Under the pieces are notes generated by a model. That model was given only the letters and a program-made list of their open reading frames with translations. It searched no databases and had not been told where the DNA came from. A program made the position numbers and the translations under genes. Of a stretch of DNA of 64,000 nucleotides, positions 51,446 to 60,345 are shown one piece after another. The DNA comes from an uncultured Flavobacteriales bacterium (lineage in GTDB: Bacteria; Bacteroidota; Bacteroidia; Flavobacteriales; Flavobacteriaceae), in the NCBI GenBank assembly GCA_913058295.1, contig CAJXRD010000002.1:1-64000 (forward strand), read 5' to 3'. The first letter of the stretch is position 1, and the number at the start of each line of letters is the position of its first letter.

Positions 51446-54217
51446 ATGGGATCAATGATGATTTATATGCCAATAGTAGCGGCATTAATAGGATTAGCAT
51501 ATATGCTAATTAAAAAATCTTGGGTGATGAAGCAAGATGCAGGTGATGGTAAAATGAAAGAGATTTCTGACCACATCTATGAGGGTGCTTTAGCATTTTT
51601 AAATGCAGAATATAAATTATTAGCAATTTTTGTTGCTGTAGTAAGTGTTTTACTATTTATAGTTTCTTCAGTAGTGCCTTCTACACATTGGCTAATTGTA
51701 ATTGCCTTTATTATAGGAGCAATATTCTCTGCATTGGCAGGAAATATGGGAATGAAAATAGCAACCAAAACAAATGTTAGAACAACACAAGCAGCTAGAA
51801 CAAGTTTGCCAGACGCTTTAAAAGTGTCTTTTGGTGGTGGAACAGTAATGGGACTAGGTGTTGCTGGTTTAGCAGTTTTAGGTTTAACTATGTTTTTTAT
51901 ATTTTTCTACAACTATTTTATGGGTGGAGCAGCTGGTGCTTTTTCAGTAGAAAAAATGACAATTGTTTTAGAAACTTTAGCTGGTTTTTCTTTAGGTGCT
52001 GAATCTATTGCATTATTTGCAAGAGTAGGTGGAGGTATATACACCAAAGCAGCAGATGTTGGAGCAGATTTAGTAGGTAAAGTAGAAGCAGGAATCCCTG
52101 AAGATGATCCAAGAAATCCAGCAACAATTGCTGATAACGTTGGAGATAACGTTGGAGATGTAGCAGGAATGGGAGCCGATTTATTTGGTTCTTATGTAGC
52201 TACCGTATTAGCAGCAATGGTTTTAGGAAACTATATCATTAAGGATATGGGCGGAATGATTGAGGATGCTTTTGGAGGAATAGGACCAATCTTATTGCCA
52301 ATGGCAATTGCAGGTGCAGGTATTATTATATCTATGTTAGGTACCATGTTAGTGAAAATTAATTCTAATGACGCTAAAGAATCTCAAGTAATGGGAGCTT
52401 TAAATAAAGGGAACTGGTTTGCAATTGCTTTAGTTGCAGTTTCTTGTTATTTTTTAGTAATATATATGTTGCCAGAAACTATGAAAATGCATTTTTTCGG
52501 TGAAGGCTTAATAGATATCACTGCAATGCGTGTGTTTTATGCAACCTTAGTTGGTTTGTTTGTTGGTGGTGTTATATCAGCAGTAACAGAATATTATACA
52601 GGTTTAGGTAAAAAACCAATTTTAAATATTGTTCAAAAATCAGCTACAGGTGCTGGTACAAATATTATTGCAGGTTTAGCAACGGGTATGATCTCTACAT
52701 TTCCAACAGTAATTTTATTTGCTGCTGCAATTTGGTCTTCTTATGCTTTAGCTGGATTTTATGGTGTTGCAATGGCAGCATCAGCAATGATGGCAACTAC
52801 AGCTATGCAATTAGCGATTGATGCTTTTGGACCTATTGCAGATAATGCAGGAGGTATCGCTGAAATGAGTGAACAAGATCCAATCGTAAGAGAACGTACA
52901 GATATATTAGATTCAGTTGGTAATACAACTGCTGCAACAGGTAAAGGTTTTGCAATCGCATCTGCTGCATTAACTTCATTAGCACTTTTTGCTGCTTATG
53001 TTACATTTACTGGTATCGATGGAATTAACATCTTTAAAGCTCCAGTTTTAGCAATGTTATTTGTTGGTGGAATGGTACCTGTAGTATTCTCTGCATTAGC
53101 TATGAATGCTGTTGGTAAAGCGGCTATGCAAATGGTATATGAAGTAAGACGACAGTTTAAAGAGATACCAGGGATTATGGAAGGTACTGGGAAACCAGAA
53201 TACGATAAATGTGTTGCAATTTCAACGGAAGCATCTTTAAAAGAAATGATGCTACCAGGTTTATTAACTATTGGATTTCCATTAGTGATCACATTTGTTC
53301 CTATGATATTTGGAATGGATAATATGATTATTGCAGAAATGTTAGGTGGTTATATGGCTGGGGTTACTGTTTCTGGTGTGCTTTGGGCAATCTTCCAAAA
53401 CAATGCTGGAGGTGCTTGGGATAATGCTAAGAAATCTTTTGAAGCAGGTGTTATGATTAATGGTGAAATGACACATAAAGGTTCTGATGCTCACGAAGCA
53501 GCAATTACTGGAGATACTGTTGGTGATCCATTTAAAGATACTTCTGGGCCATCGATGAATATCCTTATTAAACTTACCTGTTTAATTGGATTGGTAATCG
53601 CTCCTATTTTAGGAGGGCATTCTTCTGAAGAAGGACATGAAATGACAACTGAATTACAGGAGTCTGTAGAAGTTAATGTTGAAGAGACTGTTGCAAACAC
53701 AAACAATACTGCAGAATTGCAAGGAGTTTGGGTATTAGATGCAAGTCACTCTTATGTTGATTTTTCAATTAGACATATAGTAGCTAAATCTAAAGGTAGT
53801 TTTAAATCAGTCCAAGGTGTTGTGAACTTTTCTGATACGCCATCTATGAATGTAACTATTGATGTAGCTTCTATTAATACTTCTAATGAAAAAAGAGATA
53901 CACATTTAAAATCTGATGAGTATTTTGATGCTGCTAAATTTCCAAATATGACATTTGTATCCAAAAGTTTTGATAAAACTAGTGATGGAATGTTAGTAAA
54001 AGGAGATTTGACTATAAAAGATGTAACTAAAGAAATTGAATTGCCTTTAACTTATTTAGGTAAACAAGATACCCCTTGGGGATTCCCATCTGCTGCATTT
54101 GAAGGTGAAATCACAGTGAATAGAGCAGAGTTTGGAGTTGGTGAAGAAGGAGGATTATTAGGTGACGATGTTACTGTTGATTTTTCATTAGAATTAAACC
54201 CAAAGAAAGAAGAGTAG
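51446..54217 (+). CDS. hppA: membrane-bound ion-pumping pyrophosphatase with C-terminal YceI-like domain
   Basis: 923 residues. Residues 1 to about 735 form the multi-span V-PPase, with the PPi-binding segments [35 protein letters not shown] and [14 protein letters not shown], and [19 protein letters not shown]. The stretch [15 protein letters not shown] has Ala and Gly at positions linked to K+-dependent enzymes. Residues about 750-923 are a YceI lipocalin-like domain ([27 protein letters not shown] and NRAEFGVG), joined by an acidic linker. Both ends of these pumps face the periplasm, so the YceI part should be periplasmic. H+ or Na+ specificity cannot be settled here. Confidence 0.9.
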   Translation: MGSMMIYMPIVAALIGLAYMLIKKSWVMKQDAGDGKMKEISDHIYEGALAFLNAEYKLLAIFVAVVSVLLFIVSSVVPSTHWLIVIAFIIGAIFSALAGNMGMKIATKTNVRTTQAARTSLPDALKVSFGGGTVMGLGVAGLAVLGLTMFFIFFYNYFMGGAAGAFSVEKMTIVLETLAGFSLGAESIALFARVGGGIYTKAADVGADLVGKVEAGIPEDDPRNPATIADNVGDNVGDVAGMGADLFGSYVATVLAAMVLGNYIIKDMGGMIEDAFGGIGPILLPMAIAGAGIIISMLGTMLVKINSNDAKESQVMGALNKGNWFAIALVAVSCYFLVIYMLPETMKMHFFGEGLIDITAMRVFYATLVGLFVGGVISAVTEYYTGLGKKPILNIVQKSATGAGTNIIAGLATGMISTFPTVILFAAAIWSSYALAGFYGVAMAASAMMATTAMQLAIDAFGPIADNAGGIAEMSEQDPIVRERTDILDSVGNTTAATGKGFAIASAALTSLALFAAYVTFTGIDGINIFKAPVLAMLFVGGMVPVVFSALAMNAVGKAAMQMVYEVRRQFKEIPGIMEGTGKPEYDKCVAISTEASLKEMMLPGLLTIGFPLVITFVPMIFGMDNMIIAEMLGGYMAGVTVSGVLWAIFQNNAGGAWDNAKKSFEAGVMINGEMTHKGSDAHEAAITGDTVGDPFKDTSGPSMNILIKLTCLIGLVIAPILGGHSSEEGHEMTTELQESVEVNVEETVANTNNTAELQGVWVLDASHSYVDFSIRHIVAKSKGSFKSVQGVVNFSDTPSMNVTIDVASINTSNEKRDTHLKSDEYFDAAKFPNMTFVSKSFDKTSDGMLVKGDLTIKDVTKEIELPLTYLGKQDTPWGFPSAAFEGEITVNRAEFGVGEEGGLLGDDVTVDFSLELNPKKEE

Positions 54218-54243
54218 ATTTGTAAGTCTTCTTTATATATAAT

Positions 54244-54275
54244 AAAAAAAGCCCATCATTCGATGGGCTTTTTTT
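54244..54275. terminator. bidirectional terminator between hppA and the deoxynucleoside kinase gene
   Basis: GCCCATC and GATGGGC pair around ATTC, flanked by seven A before and seven T after, so it works for both convergent genes. Confidence 0.9.
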
Positions 54276-54308
54276 ATTATATAAATATAGTTTTTGTATT
54301 ATTTTAAA

Positions 54309-54923
54309 CTAAAATAAACCGTGAATCTCAGCATCTATTTTATTAATAACCTCTCCTAAATCTTCTGGATTATCTACAAAATCTAAATTATCTACATCGA
54401 AAATAATGACATTTCCTTTGTCGTATTTATCTATCCAAGCTTCATAACGTTCGTTTAATCTACTTAGATAATCAATGCTTATAGAATTTTCGTATTCTCT
54501 GCCTCGCTTGTGTATTTGTTTCACTAAATTAGGGATAGAGCTGCGTAAGTAAATAAGTAAGTCTGGAGACTCTGTAACGCTTTCCATTAAATCGAATAAA
54601 GACCTATAATTTTCATAATCACGATTGGTCATTAAACCCATAGCATGAAGATTGGGTGCAAAGATAAATGCATCTTCATAGATGGTGCGATCTTGAATAA
54701 TCGTTTTTTTGTCTCTTCTAATATCTAATATTTGACGAAACCTACTGTTTAAAAAATATACTTGTAAGTTAAAAGACCAACGTTCCATTTTATTATAAAA
54801 ATCATCTAAATATGGGTTGTCCTCAACATCTTCATATTGTGGTTTCCATTTATAATGTTTCGCTAATAAACGTGTTAATGTTGTTTTTCCTGAACCTATA
54901 TTTCCTGCTATTGCAATGTGCAT
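54309..54923 (-). CDS. deoxynucleoside kinase family protein
   Basis: 204 residues with P-loop IAIAGNIGSGKTTLTRLL, the DRTIYEDAFIFAPNLH block (DRS/DRT motif), and YLRSSIPNLVKQIHKRGREYENSI with the lid arginines. It phosphorylates deoxynucleosides (dGK/dAK-like) for nucleotide salvage, which fits with the nucleoside transporter and ThyA elsewhere in the window. Eight bases separate it from the preceding minus-strand gene. Confidence 0.9.
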   Translation of the reverse strand: MHIAIAGNIGSGKTTLTRLLAKHYKWKPQYEDVEDNPYLDDFYNKMERWSFNLQVYFLNSRFRQILDIRRDKKTIIQDRTIYEDAFIFAPNLHAMGLMTNRDYENYRSLFDLMESVTESPDLLIYLRSSIPNLVKQIHKRGREYENSISIDYLSRLNERYEAWIDKYDKGNVIIFDVDNLDFVDNPEDLGEVINKIDAEIHGLF

Positions 54924-54930
54924 AAAGTGT

Positions 54931-55701
54931 TTACTTAGGGAGAGTTAGTTTAAATGTGTTTACTCGTTTTCCGTCATAAATATAAAGGAAATCTTGCGTA
55001 AGCTGCAAGTCTTTTATATTTATTTCGGGGGATTTTATTTTAGAAATCTCTTTGGTCCTTTTGTCGATATAATACAACTCATTATCCTTTAATGCTAATA
55101 GATTTTCATTGACTTGTACAATTTTTGCAAATCCGTCATTATTAATTTCAGCAATTAGGCTTCCATAGATATTATAAGCTCGAATTTTTTCAGAAGTAAG
55201 AACAAAACAATAATTATAATTACTCACTTGTGAAAGCACCTCTCCTTGTATGGGTTGAGAAACTAGAGTTTTGTTTTTAGATCGATAATTATAAGATTCT
55301 AATTGTTGAGAGTCTATATTAAAAACCCATAAACTTGTATTAGCCGCTAAAGTTGCAGTACTAGTATTGATGAATTCTGAATGACTATTAAAGTTGACTC
55401 GTTCAATTTCTGTGAGCTTATTATCGAGTAAAACCACCGTATTAAAATCTGAATAATAAACTACAATATTCATAGGGTTCATAACATCTACTGATTCTAT
55501 CACTCCCATTTGAAAATCTTTGAAGTTAAAAAGCTCTGTTCCTGTTTTTTTATAAAGGACTTGATCTTTTATATAAAATAGATCATTATAATTATCTATA
55601 CCAATAAATGTGTCAGCTTTTAACTCAGTTTGTTCAACTAGAGTAGTCACCTGAGACCATGATAGGAATGGAAAAATAAGTAAAAAGAAGATAGCTTTCA
55701 A
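54931..55701 (-). CDS. secreted propeller-like hypothetical protein (256 aa)
   Basis: Signal peptide MKAIFFLLIFPFLSWSQ. The mature part has repeated short beta-hairpin units (FYIKDQVLYKKTGTELFNF, VVYYSDFNTVVLLDN, LWVFNIDSQQLESYNY, LYIYDGKRVNTFKLTLPK) that suggest a six- to seven-bladed propeller. No family name can be given. Eight bases upstream of the deoxynucleoside kinase start, so the two share a transcript. Flavobacteria often keep this pair together, from memory. Confidence 0.7.
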   Translation of the reverse strand: MKAIFFLLIFPFLSWSQVTTLVEQTELKADTFIGIDNYNDLFYIKDQVLYKKTGTELFNFKDFQMGVIESVDVMNPMNIVVYYSDFNTVVLLDNKLTEIERVNFNSHSEFINTSTATLAANTSLWVFNIDSQQLESYNYRSKNKTLVSQPIQGEVLSQVSNYNYCFVLTSEKIRAYNIYGSLIAEINNDGFAKIVQVNENLLALKDNELYYIDKRTKEISKIKSPEINIKDLQLTQDFLYIYDGKRVNTFKLTLPK

Positions 55702-55805
55702 AACGATTACAAGGTAGTGAAATTAGATTTATGAATTTTCTATAAATGAAATTCAAATTCATTATTTCAGCATGATTTTATGAAAACAAAAGCTCTTCTT
55801 TTGGC

Positions 55806-55922
55806 TTAGCAGATTAATTTATAACCATAAGCTCTAACATTTGCAATCTGAATGTTTTGGTCTTCAATAAGCTTCTTTCTAAGTTTAGAGATAAACACAT
55901 CCATGCTTCTGGCATTAAAAAA
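55806..55922 (-). pseudogene. remnant of a duplicated OmpR-type response regulator (last 38 codons)
   Basis: Read on the minus strand, this stretch encodes FFNARSMDVFISKLRKKL, then IEDQNIQIANVRAYGYKLIC and stop. That equals the C-terminus of the intact regulator at 56005-56700 at 35 of 38 residues. Similarity extends about 25 bases past the stop. Upstream (55923 on) the match ends abruptly and no start codon or receiver domain remains. It is a decayed tandem duplicate, or the scar of a recombination between two copies. The gene-free stretch 55702-56004 holds nothing else. Confidence 0.85.
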
Positions 55923-56004
55923 TTGAGGGTATGCGAAACGGAAATATTTTAAAAAAATAAACAGGAAGAATTATTTTTTTTAAAACAACCACCCCTTCTT
56001 TGGT

Positions 56005-56700
56005 TTAACAGATTAATTTATAACCGTAACCTCTAACATTTACAATCTGAATGTTTTGATCTTCTTTTAGTTTTTTTCTAAGTTTTGAAATAAATACATC
56101 CATACTTCTTGCATTAAAAAAATCATCGTTACCCCAAAGTTTTTTTAAGACAAAGGAGCGATCTAAAACTTCATTTTTGGTATTGTATAAATGAAATAAT
56201 AAATGGGCTTCCCGATGCGTCAACAAAACAGAATTGTTAGTTTGATTAAGTAGTAAAGTTTGCTTTGGAAAATTAAAAGTATAATTTCCTATTTGTATGG
56301 TTTCAGTTTTCTTTTGTAAGGAGGATCGATCCAATAAATTTTTTATCCTAACGATTAATTCTTCCATACTAAAAGGTTTTTTTAAATAATCGTTTCCGCC
56401 TATAGAAAACCCTTCCACAACATCTTGAGTCTGTGATTTTGCGGTTAAAAATATAATTGGGATTTTAGAGTCTTCTTCTCTAATCTCCTTAGCTAAAGTA
56501 AAACCGTCTTTTTTTGGCATCATCACATCGAGCACTAAAAGTTGAGGTTCAGATTCTTTATATTTGGTATATGCTTCCTCTCCATTTGTACAAAGGGTTA
56601 CTAAGAAGTTACGTGTTTCGAGACTTTCTTTAATAATCTGACCTAGTGCTGGTTCATCTTCGGCAAGCAATAATTTTATTTTATTATTTTTTTCTGTCAT
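56005..56700 (-). CDS. rprY: OmpR-family response regulator RprY-like
   Basis: 231 residues. Receiver domain with acidic pocket (LLLAEDEPAL), phosphoacceptor Asp in LLVLDVMMPKKDG, Thr/Lys in IFLTAKSQ and KKPFSMEELI. The winged-helix DNA-binding domain ends in ARSMDVFISKLRKKLKEDQNIQIVNVRGYGYKLIC. Close to Bacteroides RprY as I recall it. The histidine kinase gene lies four bases upstream. The direct-repeat site at 58215-58230 is a candidate for its binding. Confidence 0.9.
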   Translation of the reverse strand: MTEKNNKIKLLLAEDEPALGQIIKESLETRNFLVTLCTNGEEAYTKYKESEPQLLVLDVMMPKKDGFTLAKEIREEDSKIPIIFLTAKSQTQDVVEGFSIGGNDYLKKPFSMEELIVRIKNLLDRSSLQKKTETIQIGNYTFNFPKQTLLLNQTNNSVLLTHREAHLLFHLYNTKNEVLDRSFVLKKLWGNDDFFNARSMDVFISKLRKKLKEDQNIQIVNVRGYGYKLIC

Positions 56701-56703
56701 TGC

Positions 56704-58173
56704 TTATGAATTTGGAATTCTAATTATAAATTCAGTGCCATTTTTAATGTTCACACCAACAGTTCCCCCATGTTTTTCAATAATGTTTTTGGTATAATAC
56801 AAGCCAATTCCGAATCCTTTTATATCGTGAGTATTACCTTTTGGAACTCGGTAAAACTTTTCAAATATTTTTAAAGATTGTTGTTTGCTAAGCTCATTTC
56901 CATGGTCCATTATAGAAATGATTACTTCTAAATTGTTTTTCTGAATTCCAATTTCAATTTTATCTCCTCCATATTTTATAGCATTGTCCAATATGTTGTT
57001 TATTGCATTTTCAAAATGAAATCGATCCATTTTTAGCAGGCATTCCTCCAAATTAGTTGTGAGTGAAATAGTCTTGCCCTGAAGCATATCCTCTTCAATA
57101 TTAGCAGCTTTCTCCAATAGGCTCACCAAATTAATTTTTTCTAAATTAAGATGTAAGCTATTACTATCCAAGGTTGCAGTTTCCAGTAATTTTTCAACCA
57201 TTAGGGTGAGTTTTTCTACTTCAGTCCTAGACATTTCGGCATACTTCTTACTTTTTTCAGAATCGTTTTCTAAATTAAATCTTTGTATTCCTTCTAACGC
57301 GACATTAATAGTAGCTAATGGTGTTTTAAATTCGTGGGTGATATTACTGATAAGATCATTTTTAATTTCAGCCAATTCTTTTTGTTTCTGAATTATTTTA
57401 AGAAGGTATAAAAGACAGATGATAATGCTAGTCACTAATAAGAAAGATAATAATAAACTTGTAGCATTTCTTTTTAAAATAATCAATGTAGTATTGTTAT
57501 AATGCATTAATAAAGCACTTCCATCTAATAAAAAAGAAGATCCAGCAGTCGCTTTTAGTACAGAGGCTTCTATAACATTGGTTCGTAATTCTTGGTCATT
57601 CCCCCAATTACTTTTATAGCTAATTCCGTAGGTAACATTTAAATCTTTTCTCAATAATTCTTGATGAATCAAACTATCCACTTTTTTTAGGGATAAAGAA
57701 TCTTCAGTAAAAGAAACCACAATTTTAGAAGTAAGCATCTCCAAATGTTTGGGGGTACTTCCCTTTTCATCATCTAAATATTTGAGGAGGATCTTAGGTT
57801 TATTACTACTGTATTCAATACTAAGACTATCAGTAGCATTAGATTTTATTAACGAATCACTGCCGTCTTTTATATAAATGTCATTAAATTTTCCCTCTAT
57901 AGAGTCTCTATTTGAAATTAAATCGGCTAGATGAATTCCCATAAAAAGGCTATCAGCTGGGATTGAGTCTGAGATATAAGAAAGCGTGTTTTTCTTTGCC
58001 AATTGCGTATAATAAGAATCTACCGCATTGTCTAAGCTTACCTGTACATCAGTAATGAGTTGCCTTTTTTCAGACAAATAATTCTTATAGCTCCAATAGC
58101 CCTGAACACATAAAGTGAGCAAGATTACAATGCTGATAAAATATAGAATTTGTTTGTATTTGTGGTTATTCAT
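56704..58173 (-). CDS. rprX: sensor histidine kinase RprX-like
   Basis: 489 residues with two membrane spans (ILYFISIVILLTLCVQGYWSY and LLLSFLLVTSIIICLLYLLKII) enclosing a periplasmic sensor of about 210 residues. The H box is SNITHEFKTPLATI, the N box NAINNILDNAIKYG and the G boxes FEKFYRVPKG...GFGIGLYYTKNII. The ATG at 58173 sits one base or less from the predicted transcription start, so its mRNA appears to be leaderless. It controls the RprY regulator encoded next. Confidence 0.92.
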   Translation of the reverse strand: MNNHKYKQILYFISIVILLTLCVQGYWSYKNYLSEKRQLITDVQVSLDNAVDSYYTQLAKKNTLSYISDSIPADSLFMGIHLADLISNRDSIEGKFNDIYIKDGSDSLIKSNATDSLSIEYSSNKPKILLKYLDDEKGSTPKHLEMLTSKIVVSFTEDSLSLKKVDSLIHQELLRKDLNVTYGISYKSNWGNDQELRTNVIEASVLKATAGSSFLLDGSALLMHYNNTTLIILKRNATSLLLSFLLVTSIIICLLYLLKIIQKQKELAEIKNDLISNITHEFKTPLATINVALEGIQRFNLENDSEKSKKYAEMSRTEVEKLTLMVEKLLETATLDSNSLHLNLEKINLVSLLEKAANIEEDMLQGKTISLTTNLEECLLKMDRFHFENAINNILDNAIKYGGDKIEIGIQKNNLEVIISIMDHGNELSKQQSLKIFEKFYRVPKGNTHDIKGFGIGLYYTKNIIEKHGGTVGVNIKNGTEFIIRIPNS

Positions 58174-58177
58174 TTGT

Positions 58178-58210
58178 CAAATGTAGTGACATAATAATAT
58201 CATTACCAAA
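58178..58210 (-). promoter_or_regulatory. rprX promoter (TTTG-N21-TACATTTG)
   Basis: On the minus strand TTTG (58210-58207), a 21-bp spacer and TACATTTG (58185-58178) match the phylum consensus at every position. The predicted start is 58174, one base before the ATG. The direct-repeat operator lies five bases upstream of the -33 box. Confidence 0.7.
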
Positions 58211-58214
58211 TGGC

Positions 58215-58230
58215 TTAACACTAGTTAACA
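58215..58230. promoter_or_regulatory. direct-repeat operator candidate upstream of rprX
   Basis: TTAACA (58215-58220), CTAG, TTAACA (58225-58230): direct repeats with a 10-bp period, the arrangement bound by tandem OmpR-family dimers. An identical 16-bp sequence occurs at 59357-59372. The position just upstream of the -33 box suits activation and suggests autoregulation by RprY. Confidence 0.6.
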
Positions 58231-58266
58231 CTCGAAGTTATACTTTGAAAACGTAATAATATAGTA

Positions 58267-59247
58267 TTACATTTTTGTCATCCACTTAAATTGGTAAGGA
58301 GTATTTGGTATAGTTGCACGTTCAGCTAATCGATACATTCTGTCTGGAAGACGCATTAAATAATCTCTTGCCTTTTCTGCTTCCGAAGTCAGTCCTGTTA
58401 TTTTGTCTATACTCCATTTGTCATTAAGTTTTCGCATAATATCCACATAATCAAAACCAGTATAAACGCCAGAACGTTGTGCTACAATTGAGAATTGATC
58501 GAACAAAGTAGCTTTATCACAAAAAGATTCTCTTAAATTCATCGCAGGCATGATGATTTGTTTTTTCATCATATAGTAATAGGCCAACATCATTTCTGAG
58601 GGGTCTATTTTAAAGATTTCTTCAATAAAATGAGAATAAGCAATATGATGTCTCATTTCGTCCCCTGCAATAATTTTTGACATTTTTGCTAAAGCATTAT
58701 GTCCTTTTTTACGAGCTATTTTAGCTACATTATTGTGAGATACATAAGTGGCTAATTCTTGAAAACTAGTATATACAAAGTTTTTATAAGGATCTGTTGC
58801 CGTCCCAATATCAAAGCCATCTGCAATTAAGTGCTGTGTAGAGATTTCAACTTCTCTCATATTTACTCTTCCAGAAAGGTATAAGTATTTGTTAAGAACA
58901 TCTCCGTGACGATTTTCTTCTGCAGTCCAAGCTCTTACCCATTTTGCCCAGCCATTATCTGGATCTTGTTCTACACCATCTAATGATAATAACCAAGATT
59001 CGTAAGTTGGTAATGCTTCTTCGGTTATGGTATCTCCAACCATACATACCCAAAAATCATCATCTAGCTCTTTACCTAATTCTTGTATTTCTTTTACTTC
59101 TTCAATAAAGTTATCTGCTTGAGGATTTGGTAAAAAATCTGAAGGTTGCCAGATCGTGTCTATATCCATTAAAAACTTATCGACAAATTGATTGATGTTT
59201 TTGCCAAGGGTTTGCATGACTTCTATTCTAATGTTTTCTACAGACAT
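58267..59247 (-). CDS. acyl-ACP desaturase (type 2 fatty acid desaturase)
   Basis: 326 residues, mostly helical, with the two di-iron ligand motifs EENRHGD (after WAKWVRAWTA) and DEMRHHIAY, an earlier glutamate in LPTYESWLLSLDG and MRKLNDKWSIDKI towards the end. It introduces a cis double bond into acyl-ACP, adjusting membrane fluidity. Its promoter region contains the triple TTAACA element at 59357-59382, shared with the divergent GLPGLI gene. Confidence 0.9.
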   Translation of the reverse strand: MSVENIRIEVMQTLGKNINQFVDKFLMDIDTIWQPSDFLPNPQADNFIEEVKEIQELGKELDDDFWVCMVGDTITEEALPTYESWLLSLDGVEQDPDNGWAKWVRAWTAEENRHGDVLNKYLYLSGRVNMREVEISTQHLIADGFDIGTATDPYKNFVYTSFQELATYVSHNNVAKIARKKGHNALAKMSKIIAGDEMRHHIAYSHFIEEIFKIDPSEMMLAYYYMMKKQIIMPAMNLRESFCDKATLFDQFSIVAQRSGVYTGFDYVDIMRKLNDKWSIDKITGLTSEAEKARDYLMRLPDRMYRLAERATIPNTPYQFKWMTKM

Positions 59248-59314
59248 AAGGTGTTCGTTTTATGGGCGCAATATACTTCTATGTACTGAATTAAACTAAC
59301 AATTAATTCATCTA

Positions 59315-59322
59315 CAAACATA
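59315..59322 (-). promoter_or_regulatory. -7 box of the acyl-ACP desaturase gene
   Basis: On the minus strand TATGTTTG is an exact TAnnTTTG. Transcription would start near 59311, about 64 bases before the ATG. No strong -33 box. The TTAACA repeats begin 34 bases upstream. Confidence 0.45.
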
Positions 59323-59356
59323 ATAAATTATAGCTAAATGTAATGATAAATAGATG

Positions 59357-59382
59357 TTAACACTAGTTAACAGTCGTTAACC
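59357..59382. promoter_or_regulatory. triple direct-repeat operator candidate between desaturase and GLPGLI genes
   Basis: TTAACA (59357-59362), TTAACA (59367-59372) and TTAACC (59377-59382), spaced by CTAG and GTCG, repeat every 10 bp. The first 16 bases are identical to the element in front of rprX. The third unit falls where the -33 box of the GLPGLI promoter should be, as in activator-dependent PhoB/OmpR-type promoters. Confidence 0.62.
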
Positions 59383-59403
59383 ATTATAGAGAATATAATC
59401 TTT

Positions 59404-59411
59404 CAATTTTG
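59404..59411 (+). promoter_or_regulatory. -7 box of the first GLPGLI gene
   Basis: CAATTTTG differs from TAnnTTTG at one position (C for T). There is no -33 TTG. The third TTAACC repeat lies there instead. Transcription would start near 59415, 24 bases before ATG 59439. Confidence 0.45.
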
Positions 59412-59438
59412 CGGTATCAATTTTAAATAAACAAAATC

Positions 59439-60290
59439 ATGAAAATTTTACTTTACGTTAGTTTGACACTTACTTTATTTTTTACATCCATGTTATCTGC
59501 TCAAGATTTTAAGGGAATCGCAACTTACAAATCTCAAAGAAAAATGAATATAGAAATGGATAGCACGCAAATGAATGGCGATATGCATAAACAAATGATG
59601 GCAATGCTTAAAAAACAATTTCAGAAAGAATATACTTTAAAATTTAATGCAGAGGAATCTTTGTATAAAGAAGTTGAAAATTTAGATAAGCCTGATGGAA
59701 TGGGTTCTGGAGGAATGCAAATAGTTGTAGCTGGAAATGGGGACGGAGACTTGCTTTATAAGAATATTAAAGAGAACAGAATTGCGAATCAAAGTGATTT
59801 ATTTGGAAAAATATTTCTGATAAAAGATAGCCTAGAACAACCAGAATGGAAGCTGGAAAAAGAAACAAAAAATATAGGGGAATACACTTGTTTTAAAGCA
59901 ACATATACACGCATGTCTACCATGCCTTCTACAATGACTATGAGAGTAAACTCAGAGGAAGAGCCAGAAAATACAGAGCCAGAAGAGTTTGAACAAACTG
60001 TGACAGCTTGGTATACTCTTCAGATTCCAGTTAAACATGGGCCAGGAAATTATAGTGGATTACCAGGATTGATCTTAGAAGTGAATGATGGTAGTGAATC
60101 TATATTATGTAGTAAGATCGTTTTAAATCCTAATAATGGGGTAAATATAGAAGAGCCTAAAAAAGGAAAAATAGTTACACAGGAAAAGTTTGACTCTATC
60201 ATGGAAAAGAAAATGAGAGAAATGGATGAACAGAGAAATTCTGGAAGACATGACGATGGCAATAGTATGGAGATCCGAATTGGAGGATAA
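59439..60290 (+). CDS. GLPGLI family secreted protein, copy 1
   Basis: 283 residues. Signal peptide MKILLYVSLTLTLFFTSMLSAQ, then FKGIATYKSQRKM, the EYTLKFNAEESLYKEVE block and the family signature GPGNYSGLPGLILEVNDG near residue 205. The C-terminus is charged and Met-rich. GLPGLI proteins are exported, of unknown function, and usually stand next to TonB-type receptors with a carboxypeptidase-regulatory domain, as here. A paralogue follows after 55 bases. Probably controlled by the TTAACA element. Confidence 0.93.
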   Translation: MKILLYVSLTLTLFFTSMLSAQDFKGIATYKSQRKMNIEMDSTQMNGDMHKQMMAMLKKQFQKEYTLKFNAEESLYKEVENLDKPDGMGSGGMQIVVAGNGDGDLLYKNIKENRIANQSDLFGKIFLIKDSLEQPEWKLEKETKNIGEYTCFKATYTRMSTMPSTMTMRVNSEEEPENTEPEEFEQTVTAWYTLQIPVKHGPGNYSGLPGLILEVNDGSESILCSKIVLNPNNGVNIEEPKKGKIVTQEKFDSIMEKKMREMDEQRNSGRHDDGNSMEIRIGG

Positions 60291-60345
60291 ACCTTTCAGA
60301 AAAATTACTGTCAAATGAGATTATATAATTTCAAAACTTCTTTCT

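Noticed and set aside
55806-55922. Functional small DNA-binding protein from the rprY remnant
   Set aside because: There is no start codon, promoter or complete winged-helix domain. Only the last 38 codons remain.
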